Positions 1 to 9,557 of a stretch of DNA of 64,000 bases are shown here, piece by piece. The translations under genes and the position numbers were made by a program. The stretch's first letter is position 1. The number at the start of each line of letters is the position of its first letter. The notes under the pieces are model-generated. The model was not told the origin of the DNA. It worked only from the letters and a program-made list of their open reading frames with translations, and searched no databases. Source of the stretch: Phycisphaerales bacterium (GTDB lineage Bacteria > Planctomycetota > Phycisphaerae > Phycisphaerales > SM1A02); the NCBI GenBank assembly GCA_022446885.1, contig JAKVBU010000009.1:1-64000 (forward strand). Direction: 5' to 3'.

Positions 1-403
<403 letters not shown>

Positions 404-606
404 GATTTCCTTAGGCCTGGATGTCGGTGTATCTCGTCAGTCATTTCGGCTGACCTAACCAACACCGTCGCAGAGCGATCTGCACCAGGTTGTCAGGACA
501 ACCTCGTCCGCTTCGGCGGATAGCACTGTCGCAAGGCAGTGCAAATGGCTGAAATTGACCGTCCACTTGCCAGTGAGCGACACTGGATGCAGTTTGATCT
601 TTACTG

Positions 607-642
607 CCATCGAGCGTCTTAGGGCGCTCGATGGTTCGTTTT
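607..642 (+). terminator. Rho-independent terminator of the 16S transcript
   Basis: A perfect 10-bp stem (CCATCGAGCG at 607-616, CGCTCGATGG at 625-634) with an 8-base loop is followed by TTCGTTTT. It lies 210 bases after the 16S tail, in the same direction, so it would end the rRNA transcript before any 23S gene. This supports a stand-alone 16S transcription unit. Confidence 0.8.
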
Positions 643-650
643 GGGTCAGA

Positions 651-710
651 TGTTCGTTTGGCCCTGCTGTTCGTAGCGGACCTGTTGTTCGTATCGGCCC
701 CAGATGTTCG
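651..710. repeat. Four TGTTCG hexamers at about 18-bp spacing
   Basis: TGTTCG occurs at 651, 669, 686 and 705 (spacing 18, 17 and 19) inside degenerate units that also share GGCC-like ends. The array sits between the rRNA terminator and the start of the secreted nuclease-family gene. It could be a set of binding sites upstream of that gene or a decayed tandem repeat. Function unknown. Confidence 0.4.
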
Positions 711-832
711 AAATGGCCATTGCCGCTCTGGGAGCGGCGTGCACATGGCCGCCGATCGACCTGCCAACACTTGCCAGTATCGGCTTTGATGGTTGCGAAT
801 CGGGCCTATGCTGGGAAGGTAGAGGAGAACAC

Positions 833-2632
833 GTGGCGCGATCGCTTCGTCTGTTGTTGACCGTCTGTGCGGTGCTTGGCCCCCTGGGGCTGGCTCAGTT
901 TGCCAGTGCGCAGATTCGAGTGGCCACTTGGAATGTCGCGGGCTTTCGAGGTCAAGCTGCTTCGATCTTCGCAGTCATCAACGAGATTTCTCTCGACAAC
1001 CACGCGGTGCCGGCCGCCGATCTGTCGGTGATCGTGCTTCAGGAGGTGCGGTCCGACGATTACCAAGCCCTGCTCGATGGCTTGGGCGCGCAGTGGTCCT
1101 CTGCCACCTACACCAACACCAATGAGGACAACTACGGCGGCGCTCAGGCATGCTTCTATCGGGCTGACCAGCTCATTGAGGTGCCTTCAGGCCACGATGA
1201 TCTCTATACCGGCGCAGGTCGCCGGTGTGATCGTTGGCAGTTTCGGTTGGTCGCCCATGCAGACCCCATCGTTGACTTCTATCTCTACTCCGCCCACCTC
1301 AAGGCGGGGACCGGCTCCAGCAACGAGGGCGAACGTCTGACGGGGGCGAACCGAATTGTTGAGGATCTGGAGAAACTCCCCCCTGGGACGGCTGCGATCG
1401 TCTGCGGCGACTTCAATCTCTACGACAATGGTGAACCGGCATACATCGCCTTGTCGGATGTGCTTCATGATGCGTTGGGCACTGGTAGTTGGGGCGGTTC
1501 GGGCAACGCCATCAAGCACACCCAGTCACCGCGCACAATCAGCGCCGATGGGCTGGCCAGTGGCGGCATGGATGATCGCTTCGACTTTGTGCTCGTGATG
1601 CCGACGCTGGCCGAGAACGATGGGCTGTCAGTCATCGAGGAGTCCATGCGGGCCATGGGAAACGACGGCCAGCACTACAACGATGCCATCAACGACGGCA
1701 ACAACTTCTACTACCCCGGTGAGCTGGCAAGATCCAATGCCCTTGCTGATCACCTGCATGACGCCTCGGACCATGTGCCGGTGCTGGTTGATCTGCTGCT
1801 TCCAGCCCGATTGCAGGTCGAGGCGGAGCAGAGTTTGGGCAGCATCATCCTCGGTGCCGACATCGAAGTGACCTGCTCAGTTTCCAACGCGGCAACGGGG
1901 GCAGCTGCTGATCTTGACTGGCTGGTTCCTGCAACCGGCGACGGAGGTGTGCTGTCTCCGGGAGCCACCGTCGATCTGGCACTGGAACTCGACATCGAGG
2001 CCGTCGGCGCCTTCGAGCAGACGTTGGTGTTCGATGCCACCGGTGACTTCGTGCAACATGCACCAACCACCGTCACCTTCACCGGTGACGTACTCACCTC
2101 CGCTAGGCCTTCGTTGGCTGGTGACTCCCAACTCACGAGCCAGCTCATCCCGATCACGCTGACTGCGGGCACCGGTGTGCAGACCCACACGGTGATGGTC
2201 TGGAATCATGACTGGTCATCAGCGCAGGCACGGTTAGATATCGACGCCGTTACCGGCGGCATTGAGGGGCTGATCGATGGCCCCGACGAATTGCCCACGG
2301 GGATGTCCGGGTTTGCAACAGGGCTCGACTTCACCTTCGACACCGACCTCATGAACCCTGGCAATCAGTTTGCCGGGTTCAGCATTGAGACCAGTGACGA
2401 AGACCTGCCCGGCGAGCAGACACACGGCTTGAGCGTGACCTTCTCCATCACGGTCGAAGATCAGTCAGGAGACTGTGAGGGTGACGTAGACGGCGACGGC
2501 GATGTGAATGTCGAAGACTTGCTGGCGCTCATCAGCGAGTGGGGCACGAGTGATCCCGATGCCGACCTGAACGGATCAGGTTCGGTAGACATCGAAGACC
2601 TGCTGATGGTGCTGGCAGACTGGGGCTGCTGA
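833..2632 (+). CDS. Secreted endonuclease/exonuclease/phosphatase-family protein with dockerin-like tail
   Basis: A 599-residue exported protein. The GTG start at 833 is chosen because AGAGGAG lies just upstream and the translation then opens with a signal peptide (about residues 1-23, ending FASAQ). The metal-dependent EEP fold follows: ATWNVAGFRG, VIVLQEVRS, CGDFNLYD and SDHVPVLVDL supply the usual Asn, Glu, Asp-x-Asn and Ser-Asp-His residues, so it may cleave a nucleic acid or a phosphodiester. An Ig-like/CARDB-type linker precedes two dockerin-like repeats (about 550-571 and 577-598) with Asp-rich Ca-binding loops and DLL...WG ends, a frequent C-terminus of Phycisphaerae secreted proteins. 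The substrate cannot be told from sequence. Confidence 0.85.
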   Translation: MARSLRLLLTVCAVLGPLGLAQFASAQIRVATWNVAGFRGQAASIFAVINEISLDNHAVPAADLSVIVLQEVRSDDYQALLDGLGAQWSSATYTNTNEDNYGGAQACFYRADQLIEVPSGHDDLYTGAGRRCDRWQFRLVAHADPIVDFYLYSAHLKAGTGSSNEGERLTGANRIVEDLEKLPPGTAAIVCGDFNLYDNGEPAYIALSDVLHDALGTGSWGGSGNAIKHTQSPRTISADGLASGGMDDRFDFVLVMPTLAENDGLSVIEESMRAMGNDGQHYNDAINDGNNFYYPGELARSNALADHLHDASDHVPVLVDLLLPARLQVEAEQSLGSIILGADIEVTCSVSNAATGAAADLDWLVPATGDGGVLSPGATVDLALELDIEAVGAFEQTLVFDATGDFVQHAPTTVTFTGDVLTSARPSLAGDSQLTSQLIPITLTAGTGVQTHTVMVWNHDWSSAQARLDIDAVTGGIEGLIDGPDELPTGMSGFATGLDFTFDTDLMNPGNQFAGFSIETSDEDLPGEQTHGLSVTFSITVEDQSGDCEGDVDGDGDVNVEDLLALISEWGTSDPDADLNGSGSVDIEDLLMVLADWGC

Positions 2633-2650
2633 GCGATCGAACTGTGCCGA

Positions 2651-3532
2651 TCAGGCGGCCGAAGCCGGCTGTTGACCTGCCAGTGTCATGCCAGACCTGT
2701 GTGTCCAGTCGTCTGGGCCTCCAACGACCTCAGCGGCATCCCTGGGAACCCACCCGTTCTGGCCGTCAGGCAACTCGATGTGCAGCCAATTGGGGCGCGA
2801 CTCCAGCACTCGGAATTCCACGCCTTGATGGATCGGTGTCTCGAACTGTGGTTCGAATGCGGTGCTGTCTCCCTTGCGCACAATCACGTCATCCTGCACA
2901 AGTACGCCTGCGGCCTGTTCACCGGCGAGCATCGGCCAGAGCAGACTCACACCAAGCACAACCGAGGCCAGCGCACTGAGTGAGGCCGTCGTGCGCAGTC
3001 CCGGCACGCGACGCCAGCAAGCCATGATTAAAACTCCCCAGAGTGTGCACCATGCGATCGTGAACAGCACCAGCCGGGTGGTTGCCGACCAGTCGTGCCA
3101 GAAGACAAGCCGATCGACCAGTGCATCACCACCATCTGATGCAACGCGGGTTCGCACGAGTGATCGGGCATGCGCCAGGTTCTCTGCGATACGTCCATCG
3201 CCGGGCATCAGCCGATCAGCCTTGAGATAGGTGGCAATTGCTGCGCCCAGCGAGCCAGCCTGCACTTGTGCGTTGGCAAGGTTGTACAGCAGGCTGCCCG
3301 TGGCATGGCCGTCGTCAATCAGCACCATGAAGCGATCCACTGACCGCTCAAAGGCATCCATGGCAGCCGCCGGGTCGCTGGCCCGGAGAGACAGACCTCG
3401 GGTATAGGCGTCTTGCGCTTCATCCAGCACCGTCTGAAGCTGGGCTTCGCTCAAGGCCTGCGCGTGGACATCACCGACGAGTGCCGCGCTCAAGAGGGCA
3501 GCCAGCAGCATGATCGAGCGGGCGAGATTCAC
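2651..3532 (-). CDS. batE: BatE-like TPR and SH3-type membrane protein
   Basis: A 293-residue protein with a signal peptide (about 1-24, ending VHAQA), TPR-like helices (about 30-120, with LLYNLANAQVQAG typical of BatE), two membrane helices (about 150-205) and a C-terminal SH3-like domain (about 220-275, with WLHIELPDGQNGWVP). It is the last gene of the Bat operon; its ATG overlaps the batD stop by four bases. Bat proteins are thought to work with MoxR ATPases in envelope stress resistance or complex assembly, but the biochemical role is not settled. It converges on the EEP gene with 18 bases between stops. Confidence 0.85.
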   Translation of the reverse strand: MNLARSIMLLAALLSAALVGDVHAQALSEAQLQTVLDEAQDAYTRGLSLRASDPAAAMDAFERSVDRFMVLIDDGHATGSLLYNLANAQVQAGSLGAAIATYLKADRLMPGDGRIAENLAHARSLVRTRVASDGGDALVDRLVFWHDWSATTRLVLFTIAWCTLWGVLIMACWRRVPGLRTTASLSALASVVLGVSLLWPMLAGEQAAGVLVQDDVIVRKGDSTAFEPQFETPIHQGVEFRVLESRPNWLHIELPDGQNGWVPRDAAEVVGGPDDWTHRSGMTLAGQQPASAA

Positions 3533-5340
3533 CGGGTCACCTCCGTGATGCGGTCCATCAATGACTCTACCTGCTTGCGGGTTTGCTCATCAATTGACGC
3601 AGAGGCGCCACCGAACGTCAACCCCTCGAGCGTGCTGAGCATCGACTGGAGTTGGTCGGCTGTTTCAGACTGCTTCGCCCGCAGAGCGACCGTCAATTCA
3701 CCGATCGAACTGCCTCGTGGCAGATCCAGGCGGTCGATGACCAGCGTTCTCAGCGCGCCGGCGACGGCGTCTGGTCGGTTGCCGGCTTCACCCAGGGCTT
3801 CAGTTGCCCGCCGGAGCGCCTTTCGTGCTCGGCCTCGGGCTGGATCGCTTGCCGCCCGCCGGGCTACGTGGCGACTCGATGCGGCTCCAATGAAGATCAC
3901 GGGTGGCACCAGCAGGGCGGCGAAGAACCAGGCTGGTGAAGGTTCTGCGGGCGTACCCAGCAGGAGGTCGGGATCAGAGATGTTCGCAAGCAGCCCGCCG
4001 TGCATCGCCTTGAGCGATCCTCCATCCAAGTCGTCCACGCTGGGCATGCCTGGCAAGTCCGCTGCTCCAACAGTGCGGCCAGCGTGCACATCGAGCGGAA
4101 TGGGCCCCGCGAAGACCGTCTCCCAAGTTCCGCTGGTGGGGTCGAAGAAGGAGAAGGGCACCGGCGGAATGAGGTCGATGTCATCACGCATGGGTCGAAT
4201 CGACTGCGTGAACGTCTTTGAGCGACCGGAGACGATGCCGCCGGGTCGATCATCAGGCACCTTGAAGTCGGCGGTGAGTTCCGAGACGTCTTCGAGGGCC
4301 GGGGCGGCCAATGTCTGCATGTCGGTTGGACGCTCGGAGACGTCACGCACGGTCATGCGAAGTGTGACTGGCTCGCCCACATCGACAGAAGCTGGTGTGG
4401 CGGAGAGGTCAAACTCGAATCGACCAACGGCCCCCGTCCATCCCGGCGGTCGCCCCTCAGCGGGAGGGGTGTTTACCTGAATCAACATTGGCTCGGGCCG
4501 AGCCGTGACGGGGCGCGACTGAACAATTCGCAGCCCACCTCTTCCCATCAGATCATCCAGAGGGTTGCGGCTGCGACCCACTTCCAATGGGTAGTCGATG
4601 CCAATCGTGACATCGGCGACGTCCACGGGCCCCGCCCGGTCGGGCCGCATGGTCGAGGGCACATCGAAGATGTACCAGATCACTTCGCCTGCATCGTCTC
4701 GGATGCTCGATACCGGCGGCATTCGCCGCTGTTGAGAGAGGTGTTCAACCGTCGATGCATAGGGGCCCCAGTCGCTCGTGCCCTGGGCAATCAGACGCCA
4801 GGTATCGGCCGCCGACAGCCGGCCCGAAGGCAGGGCGGAGTGCTGGAACGGACGAACGCGAACACGGAGCGTTGAGTCGAGGACGTCGCCCAGCCAGGTT
4901 CCTTGAGCATCAGCTTCGACCGATGCCTGCAATAAGGCGTCGTCGTCGGAAGGAAGGAACTGCAGGGTGAGCGGCTCGGTTCTGAAGCGCTGTTCATCGG
5001 CAATCAGATCGAAGGCGGGGATTGTGAAACTGCCTGCGCGATCAGCAGTGATGGCTACGGGCCAGGTCGTCTCCGATCGCTCGACACGCTGGCCGAAACT
5101 CAACGTGATCTGGCTGCTCGTGTTGGCCGGGTGAATCTGATACTGCAGACCATCCACTGGCGGAAGCTCCGGTGGCAGCGGCGACTCGACGTTGCTGTAG
5201 ATGTACTGCACGATCAGGGGTCGACCAACCCAGCTTGTACGTTGCCGGGCTGACTGAAACACCTCTTGCGCCGATGCCGTGCTCACCAGCGTGCCGGCGA
5301 CCAACGCCCACTTGATGCAGTGTGTCATCACGCCTGCCAT
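3529..5340 (-). CDS. batD: BatD-like exported membrane protein
   Basis: About 603 residues: signal peptide (first 25, ending STASAQ), tandem beta-sandwich BatD repeats, one membrane helix near residues 465-483 (WFFAALLVPPVIFIG) and a cytoplasmic helical tail. The periplasmic part probably works with the VWA proteins BatA and BatB. The ATG at 5340 is preferred because AGGA lies six bases upstream; a GTG directly before it (5343) is the alternative and would give the 4-base overlap with batC seen elsewhere in the operon. It overlaps batE by four bases. Confidence 0.88.
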   Translation of the reverse strand: MAGVMTHCIKWALVAGTLVSTASAQEVFQSARQRTSWVGRPLIVQYIYSNVESPLPPELPPVDGLQYQIHPANTSSQITLSFGQRVERSETTWPVAITADRAGSFTIPAFDLIADEQRFRTEPLTLQFLPSDDDALLQASVEADAQGTWLGDVLDSTLRVRVRPFQHSALPSGRLSAADTWRLIAQGTSDWGPYASTVEHLSQQRRMPPVSSIRDDAGEVIWYIFDVPSTMRPDRAGPVDVADVTIGIDYPLEVGRSRNPLDDLMGRGGLRIVQSRPVTARPEPMLIQVNTPPAEGRPPGWTGAVGRFEFDLSATPASVDVGEPVTLRMTVRDVSERPTDMQTLAAPALEDVSELTADFKVPDDRPGGIVSGRSKTFTQSIRPMRDDIDLIPPVPFSFFDPTSGTWETVFAGPIPLDVHAGRTVGAADLPGMPSVDDLDGGSLKAMHGGLLANISDPDLLLGTPAEPSPAWFFAALLVPPVIFIGAASSRHVARRAASDPARGRARKALRRATEALGEAGNRPDAVAGALRTLVIDRLDLPRGSSIGELTVALRAKQSETADQLQSMLSTLEGLTFGGASASIDEQTRKQVESLMDRITEVTR

Positions 5341-6440
5341 CACCAGTCCTTTCCTGTGGATGGGCGGCCCGGACGTTCCTGGGCGTCCTTCTCAGCCTGC
5401 GCCTTGGCTCGATCTCGCACCCGCTGCAAGAGCCGCATGGCCTCCTGGGGGCTCATGGGCCTGGCCTCGCCCTGCGGTTGGCCTGCAGCCTGTTGCTGAC
5501 TGTCAGCCTGCGACTGGGCCGCCTCATTGGGAGGTTGCTGGGCCTGTTCCTGCTGTGAGGGTTCACCTTGTTGGGGCTGCTGCTGATCTTGCTTTCCAGG
5601 CTCGTTCTGCTGCTGCTGCTGCTGTTGATCTTGCGGCTGTGACTCGTCCTGTTGGGGCGACTCAGACTGATCCTGCTGCTCGCCCTCATCAGAGGCGTCT
5701 TCTTGCTGCTGCTGATCTTGCTGCTGCTCGCCCTGATCAGCGTCATCCTGACCTTGTTCTTGTTCCTGCGACTGGTCTTGGTTTTGCTCCGCCTGATCCT
5801 GCTCACCTTGATCAGCGTCATCCTGGCTTTGCGATTGATCTTGTTGCTGATCTTGGTCCTGCGCTTGTTCCTGCTGCTGTTGCTGCTCAAGCAACTGCTG
5901 CAGCCGCTCCCACGTGAGCTGCGCATTGGCCCGAGCATCAAGCGCGTCAGGCGTTCGAGCGATGGCCTCGCGGTAATGACCAAGGGCTTCTCTGAGCCCG
6001 TCGATTGCGGCCTGCTGGTCAGCACGAGCGTCGGGCGTGGGGTGCAACTGGTTGGATGAGTTGCCCAAGTTGTAGGCCGCGTCAGCGCTCAGGCCAGGAT
6101 CGCTCGACCGCTCCAGGGCGATCGAAAAAGCCTCGGCGGCCTGTTCCCATTGTTGGGCCTTGGCCCAAGCCACACCTTCGTCATAGGCCAGCACAGCCGG
6201 CGGATCGTCCAATCGCTGCCGCGCTGCCTGCAGCCGGTGAGCGGCATCCGTCCAACGCCCTTTGCTCAGATCGTCGCCCGCCAGATCGATGAGCGACTGG
6301 GCCGAAGCTCCGTCTGCAATGACCGGTGCGATCACAGCCTGCTCTGGCAGCCCTTCAAGCACCTGCGCCGAGGCATCGGTGGGGGCGACGGGCTGGAGCG
6401 GTGTGCTCAAGAGCGTGAGGATGAGCGTCGTTGTGATCAT
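5340..6440 (-). CDS. batC: BatC-like TPR protein with a long Gln/Asp/Glu-rich segment
   Basis: About 366 residues. The ATG at 6440 overlaps the batB stop (ATGA) and opens a signal peptide/anchor (MITTTLILTLL...). TPR helices follow (about 50-170, with AAYNLGNS). Then a low-complexity segment (about 183-310) is built almost only of Gln, Asp, Glu and Ser in QDQ/EQQ/DQSQ steps, mostly CAG and CAA codons. The C-terminal PMSPQEAMRLLQRVRDRAKA matches the usual end of BatC proteins. The Q-rich part is probably disordered; it is far longer than the short linker normal for the family. An upstream in-frame start at 6500 is unlikely because it would lie inside batB. Confidence 0.85.
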   Translation of the reverse strand: MITTTLILTLLSTPLQPVAPTDASAQVLEGLPEQAVIAPVIADGASAQSLIDLAGDDLSKGRWTDAAHRLQAARQRLDDPPAVLAYDEGVAWAKAQQWEQAAEAFSIALERSSDPGLSADAAYNLGNSSNQLHPTPDARADQQAAIDGLREALGHYREAIARTPDALDARANAQLTWERLQQLLEQQQQQEQAQDQDQQQDQSQSQDDADQGEQDQAEQNQDQSQEQEQGQDDADQGEQQQDQQQQEDASDEGEQQDQSESPQQDESQPQDQQQQQQQNEPGKQDQQQPQQGEPSQQEQAQQPPNEAAQSQADSQQQAAGQPQGEARPMSPQEAMRLLQRVRDRAKAQAEKDAQERPGRPSTGKDW

Positions 6441-7468
6441 GCCGGCACCTCCCGCGCGGCTGAGGGGGCGGGCCTGGTCCAGCATCGACCAAGCAACCAC
6501 TCGAGCACCAGCAGGAACAGGGCACCGGTGACGAACCAGGTGTACCGCGGCACCATCTGTTCGACCATGGCACTGGCAGTTCGGCGTCCCGACCCGGGCG
6601 CGATCACTTGCTCATAAATGTCGGCCAGATCGATGTTGTTCGTTCCGGCGGGAATGAATGCGCCGTCACCGGCCAGCGCAATCTGCTCAAGCAATTCGCG
6701 GTGCATCTTCACCCACACCTCTTCGCCCGCGTGCGTGAAGAACAGCCGTTCGCCATTGACTTCTATCGGAATGCGCGAGCCCGTCTCGGCATCACCAAGA
6801 CCCACGGTCCACACTCGAATGCCGGCCTCCTTGGCGGCCGCAGCTGCTTCGATAGGCCATGACTCCATGTCATCACCGTCACTGAGCACGATGATCGCCT
6901 TTGCTCCCTGGCCGTCGCCGGTGAACGACTCCGCGGCGAGCCGAATGGCATCGCCCAGCAGAGAACCGCCGGCGCCGCCGGTACGGGGGCCAATGGTCTC
7001 GAGTGCAAGTCCAATGGCTGTGGAGTCACGCGTCAGCGGTACTTCAAGCGAGGCTTGCCCGGCGAATGTCACCAACCCCATTCGATCGCCCGCGGCAGCT
7101 TCCAAGACGTCGTCGATCCAACTGGCGGCACGCTCGAGGCGACTGGGCGACAAGTCATCTGCCAGCATCGATCTGGAGGCGTCGAGCACGAACATCACGT
7201 CGATATTGCGCTGAGCCACCGACTCATATCGCACGCCCCATCGCGGGTCGAGGAGGGCGACAACGAGCAGCAACATGGCAACGACCATCATCGAGCCACG
7301 CAGCAGGTGGCGGGTGAGCCCGGCCGAGGCCTGCAGACGCTCACGCATGTCTGCGGTGGCGAGCTTCGCCATGGCACGACGTCTTGCCGAGATACCCACG
7401 GCGACGAGTACGCCCGCACCGATGATGGTCCAAGCCCAGAACAGCGAGTCCAGATGAAGAAACGACAT
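6437..7468 (-). CDS. batB: BatB-like VWA-domain membrane protein
   Basis: A 343-residue inner-membrane protein: two N-terminal membrane helices (about 8-25 and 58-75), a von Willebrand factor A domain (about 88-285) and a C-terminal membrane helix (about 308-330). The metal-ion-dependent adhesion site is intact (DASRS near residue 95, then a conserved Thr and LSDGDD). VWA domains bind protein partners through the metal. It starts two bases after batA and overlaps batC by four bases, so it is translationally coupled within the operon. Confidence 0.9.
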   Translation of the reverse strand: MSFLHLDSLFWAWTIIGAGVLVAVGISARRRAMAKLATADMRERLQASAGLTRHLLRGSMMVVAMLLLVVALLDPRWGVRYESVAQRNIDVMFVLDASRSMLADDLSPSRLERAASWIDDVLEAAAGDRMGLVTFAGQASLEVPLTRDSTAIGLALETIGPRTGGAGGSLLGDAIRLAAESFTGDGQGAKAIIVLSDGDDMESWPIEAAAAAKEAGIRVWTVGLGDAETGSRIPIEVNGERLFFTHAGEEVWVKMHRELLEQIALAGDGAFIPAGTNNIDLADIYEQVIAPGSGRRTASAMVEQMVPRYTWFVTGALFLLVLEWLLGRCWTRPAPSAAREVPA

Positions 7469-7470
7469 GA

Positions 7471-8559
7471 TCAGGGCACCGTGCGCCAGCGAGTCGCCGA
7501 CGCGATCATCTCCAGAAGAACAAGGGCGATGGGAATCAACAGCAGGGGAGGCAGCAGCCAGCCCGCGACTCGAACGCGGTCTACGGCCAGATCAGTCACA
7601 TGCAGGAAGGACTGCTGGGCGATGGTGGTTCGCTCCAGTTTGTCGATCGCTTCATAGACATCTCGAAGCCCGTGTGCATCAGAGGCCTGAAAGAAGGCGC
7701 CGCCGGTTTGATCGGCAATGGCCTGCAAGGTCTGTGTGTCAACATTCACCGGGCGATAGTCGAGCACATCCCGGCCGAAGGGGTCGACCACCGGCACCGG
7801 CACAAGGCCACCGCCGGGCTGACCCACGGCGATCGTGTACACCTTGATGCCGAACGCCGCAGCCAATTCGGCCGCCTTGAGCGGTGGGATCTCACTGTCA
7901 GTGTCTTCGCCGTCGGTGAGCAAGATGACGACGCGCGATGCGATGTCGTCGGTTTCCAGATCGGGGCGATCTTCGAGATCGGCCAGCCGGGCGACGGCGA
8001 GCGCAAGCGCATCACCTATGGCGGTTCCGGCACCCTCCTGATCTGTCGCGATCCGAGTTCGGCCAATCGCTTCGCCGAGAAACTCGTAGTCGTAGGTCAG
8101 CGGTGAGGCCACGCGTGGTACAGAAGCGAACGAGATCAGCCCGACCAGATCATGCTCGCGTCCCTTGAGATCACCTTCGCCCAATACGAAGTCTTCTGCC
8201 ACGACCCGAGCGACATGCAGTCGATCGGCCGACAGGCGGTCGGGATCCATGTCCAGAGCTCGCATCGAGCCTGAGCGGTCGATCAACAACTGGATGGCGA
8301 CGCCATCGGCGTGGTGTGAAATTTCCTGATCGCCGCGAATTGGGCGGGCCAGCAGCACGATCAGCGCCACCACGGCACCGGTGCGCAGCGCCGGAATCAC
8401 CCAGCGTGTGCGAGTGGCCCATGTCGGCTTCACCAACTTCGCGATTCGGATCGACGACCAAGTCAGTGCCGGGCGAGTGGGCCGCCGCCATGCCCACCAG
8501 ATCAGCGGCACCAGCCCAATCATGAGCAGCAACCACCAGGGAGATGCCAGAGTCGTCAC
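7471..8559 (-). CDS. batA: BatA-like VWA-domain membrane protein
   Basis: A 362-residue protein with two N-terminal membrane helices (WWLLLMIGLVPLIWWAW, then about 56-72), a VWA domain (about 88-310) with MIDAS residues DRSGSM, and a C-terminal membrane helix (about 335-352). ILLTDGEDTDSEIPP is the usual second metal-binding strand. It is the paralogue and likely partner of BatB next to it. Its ATG overlaps the preceding lipoprotein gene by four bases (ATGA). Confidence 0.9.
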   Translation of the reverse strand: MTTLASPWWLLLMIGLVPLIWWAWRRPTRPALTWSSIRIAKLVKPTWATRTRWVIPALRTGAVVALIVLLARPIRGDQEISHHADGVAIQLLIDRSGSMRALDMDPDRLSADRLHVARVVAEDFVLGEGDLKGREHDLVGLISFASVPRVASPLTYDYEFLGEAIGRTRIATDQEGAGTAIGDALALAVARLADLEDRPDLETDDIASRVVILLTDGEDTDSEIPPLKAAELAAAFGIKVYTIAVGQPGGGLVPVPVVDPFGRDVLDYRPVNVDTQTLQAIADQTGGAFFQASDAHGLRDVYEAIDKLERTTIAQQSFLHVTDLAVDRVRVAGWLLPPLLLIPIALVLLEMIASATRWRTVP

Positions 8560-9557
8560 GTAGCACCTCCCAAGGCTGAGTGTTCAGCCGGGCCGTGCTC
8601 AGTTTCGATCAGATCCGTCTCGTCCACGAATGATCGAGCTGTCTGCATGGCTTGCGTGCCGGCGTTGAGATCGGGTGTGTGACGGGCGAACTTGACCAGA
8701 TCTGCCAGCGTCAGCAGCCGATGCAGGCTGGCACGGTGATCCTGTTGCAGGGCGCTGCTGCGCTGCGCTTCCTCCAAGAACTCACGGGTAGTTGCCCGAG
8801 GGGCTCGCAAACCCATGCCGTCCTCGAGATACCGCCTCACGATGTCAGCTACGCGAGCGAAGTATGCCTCGGAGTTGCCCACATCAAGCAGCCCCTCACG
8901 TTCCAGATGTTCCAGATCGCGGCGGGCACGCTGGGCAGGCGTGAGCGGCACCATCGCTGCCGCTGACCCGCGGCGCATCCACCACATGGTCGTGGTGAGC
9001 AAAAGGATGGAGAGGGGCAATGCCATCCACCACCATGGCGAAACACCGCTGACTGGCAGCGGGCGCTCATCACGCATGGCTCGCAATTGACGCTCGCCAT
9101 CAGCCAGTGCGCTCGTCACGGCGAGGTCCAACGCGGGCAACTGCACCCAGCCATCAACAGCCGGCGTGCCACGGTTGTCGGTGTACTCCACTCGAAGTTG
9201 GGGCAGTGATACATCGCCGGTCTCGTATGTGTCGAGCACAAGTGTCTGCATCCAGCGGCGGCGCCCGTCTTCCAATGGCAGATCAGGCGTCTGGTCAGAC
9301 TGCAGCACGTTGAACGAGCCGATGGCGTCGTCTTCGATCGTCAGCAGCGGCGTGCGAACCTGCACATCGGCGCTGGCCTCCACGGTCACAACGAGAGAGA
9401 TCCGCTCGCCCGCCATGGGCTGAGCCGGAGCGATCGTGGCCTGTGCGCTGACCGGGCCTCGCGCAGCCTCTACCTGACGCGACTGGGCGTCGGTCGTCTG
9501 AGCGACTTCGCTGCAGGCGCCAGCCAGCAGCGTGCCGGACAGGAGGATCACTCTCAT
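8556..9557 (-). CDS. BatD/DUF4381-like lipoprotein of the MoxR operon
   Basis: A 333-residue protein. The N-terminus has a lipobox (LLAGAC, Cys about 15), so the mature protein is probably membrane-anchored at its start. A beta-sandwich region follows (about 35-165, resembling the N-terminal BatD repeat), then one membrane helix (WWWMALPLSILLLTTTMWW, about 175-195) and a cytoplasmic helical domain with RRDLEHLEREGLLD and YFARVADIVRRYLED, as in DUF4381-type proteins of MoxR operons. It overlaps its neighbours by four bases on both sides. It is likely a membrane partner linking the DUF58/MoxR pair to BatA. Confidence 0.75.
   Translation of the reverse strand: MRVILLSGTLLAGACSEVAQTTDAQSRQVEAARGPVSAQATIAPAQPMAGERISLVVTVEASADVQVRTPLLTIEDDAIGSFNVLQSDQTPDLPLEDGRRRWMQTLVLDTYETGDVSLPQLRVEYTDNRGTPAVDGWVQLPALDLAVTSALADGERQLRAMRDERPLPVSGVSPWWWMALPLSILLLTTTMWWMRRGSAAAMVPLTPAQRARRDLEHLEREGLLDVGNSEAYFARVADIVRRYLEDGMGLRAPRATTREFLEEAQRSSALQQDHRASLHRLLTLADLVKFARHTPDLNAGTQAMQTARSFVDETDLIETEHGPAEHSALGGAT

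Noticed and set aside
3413-4480. 355-residue open frame on the plus strand
   Set aside because: It is the antisense of batD, has no domain character, and the minus-strand frame has clear BatD features and operon coupling.
5652-6059. Leu-rich plus-strand frame that looks like a membrane protein
   Set aside because: Antisense of the CAG/CAA Gln tract in batC, which reads as Leu on the other strand.
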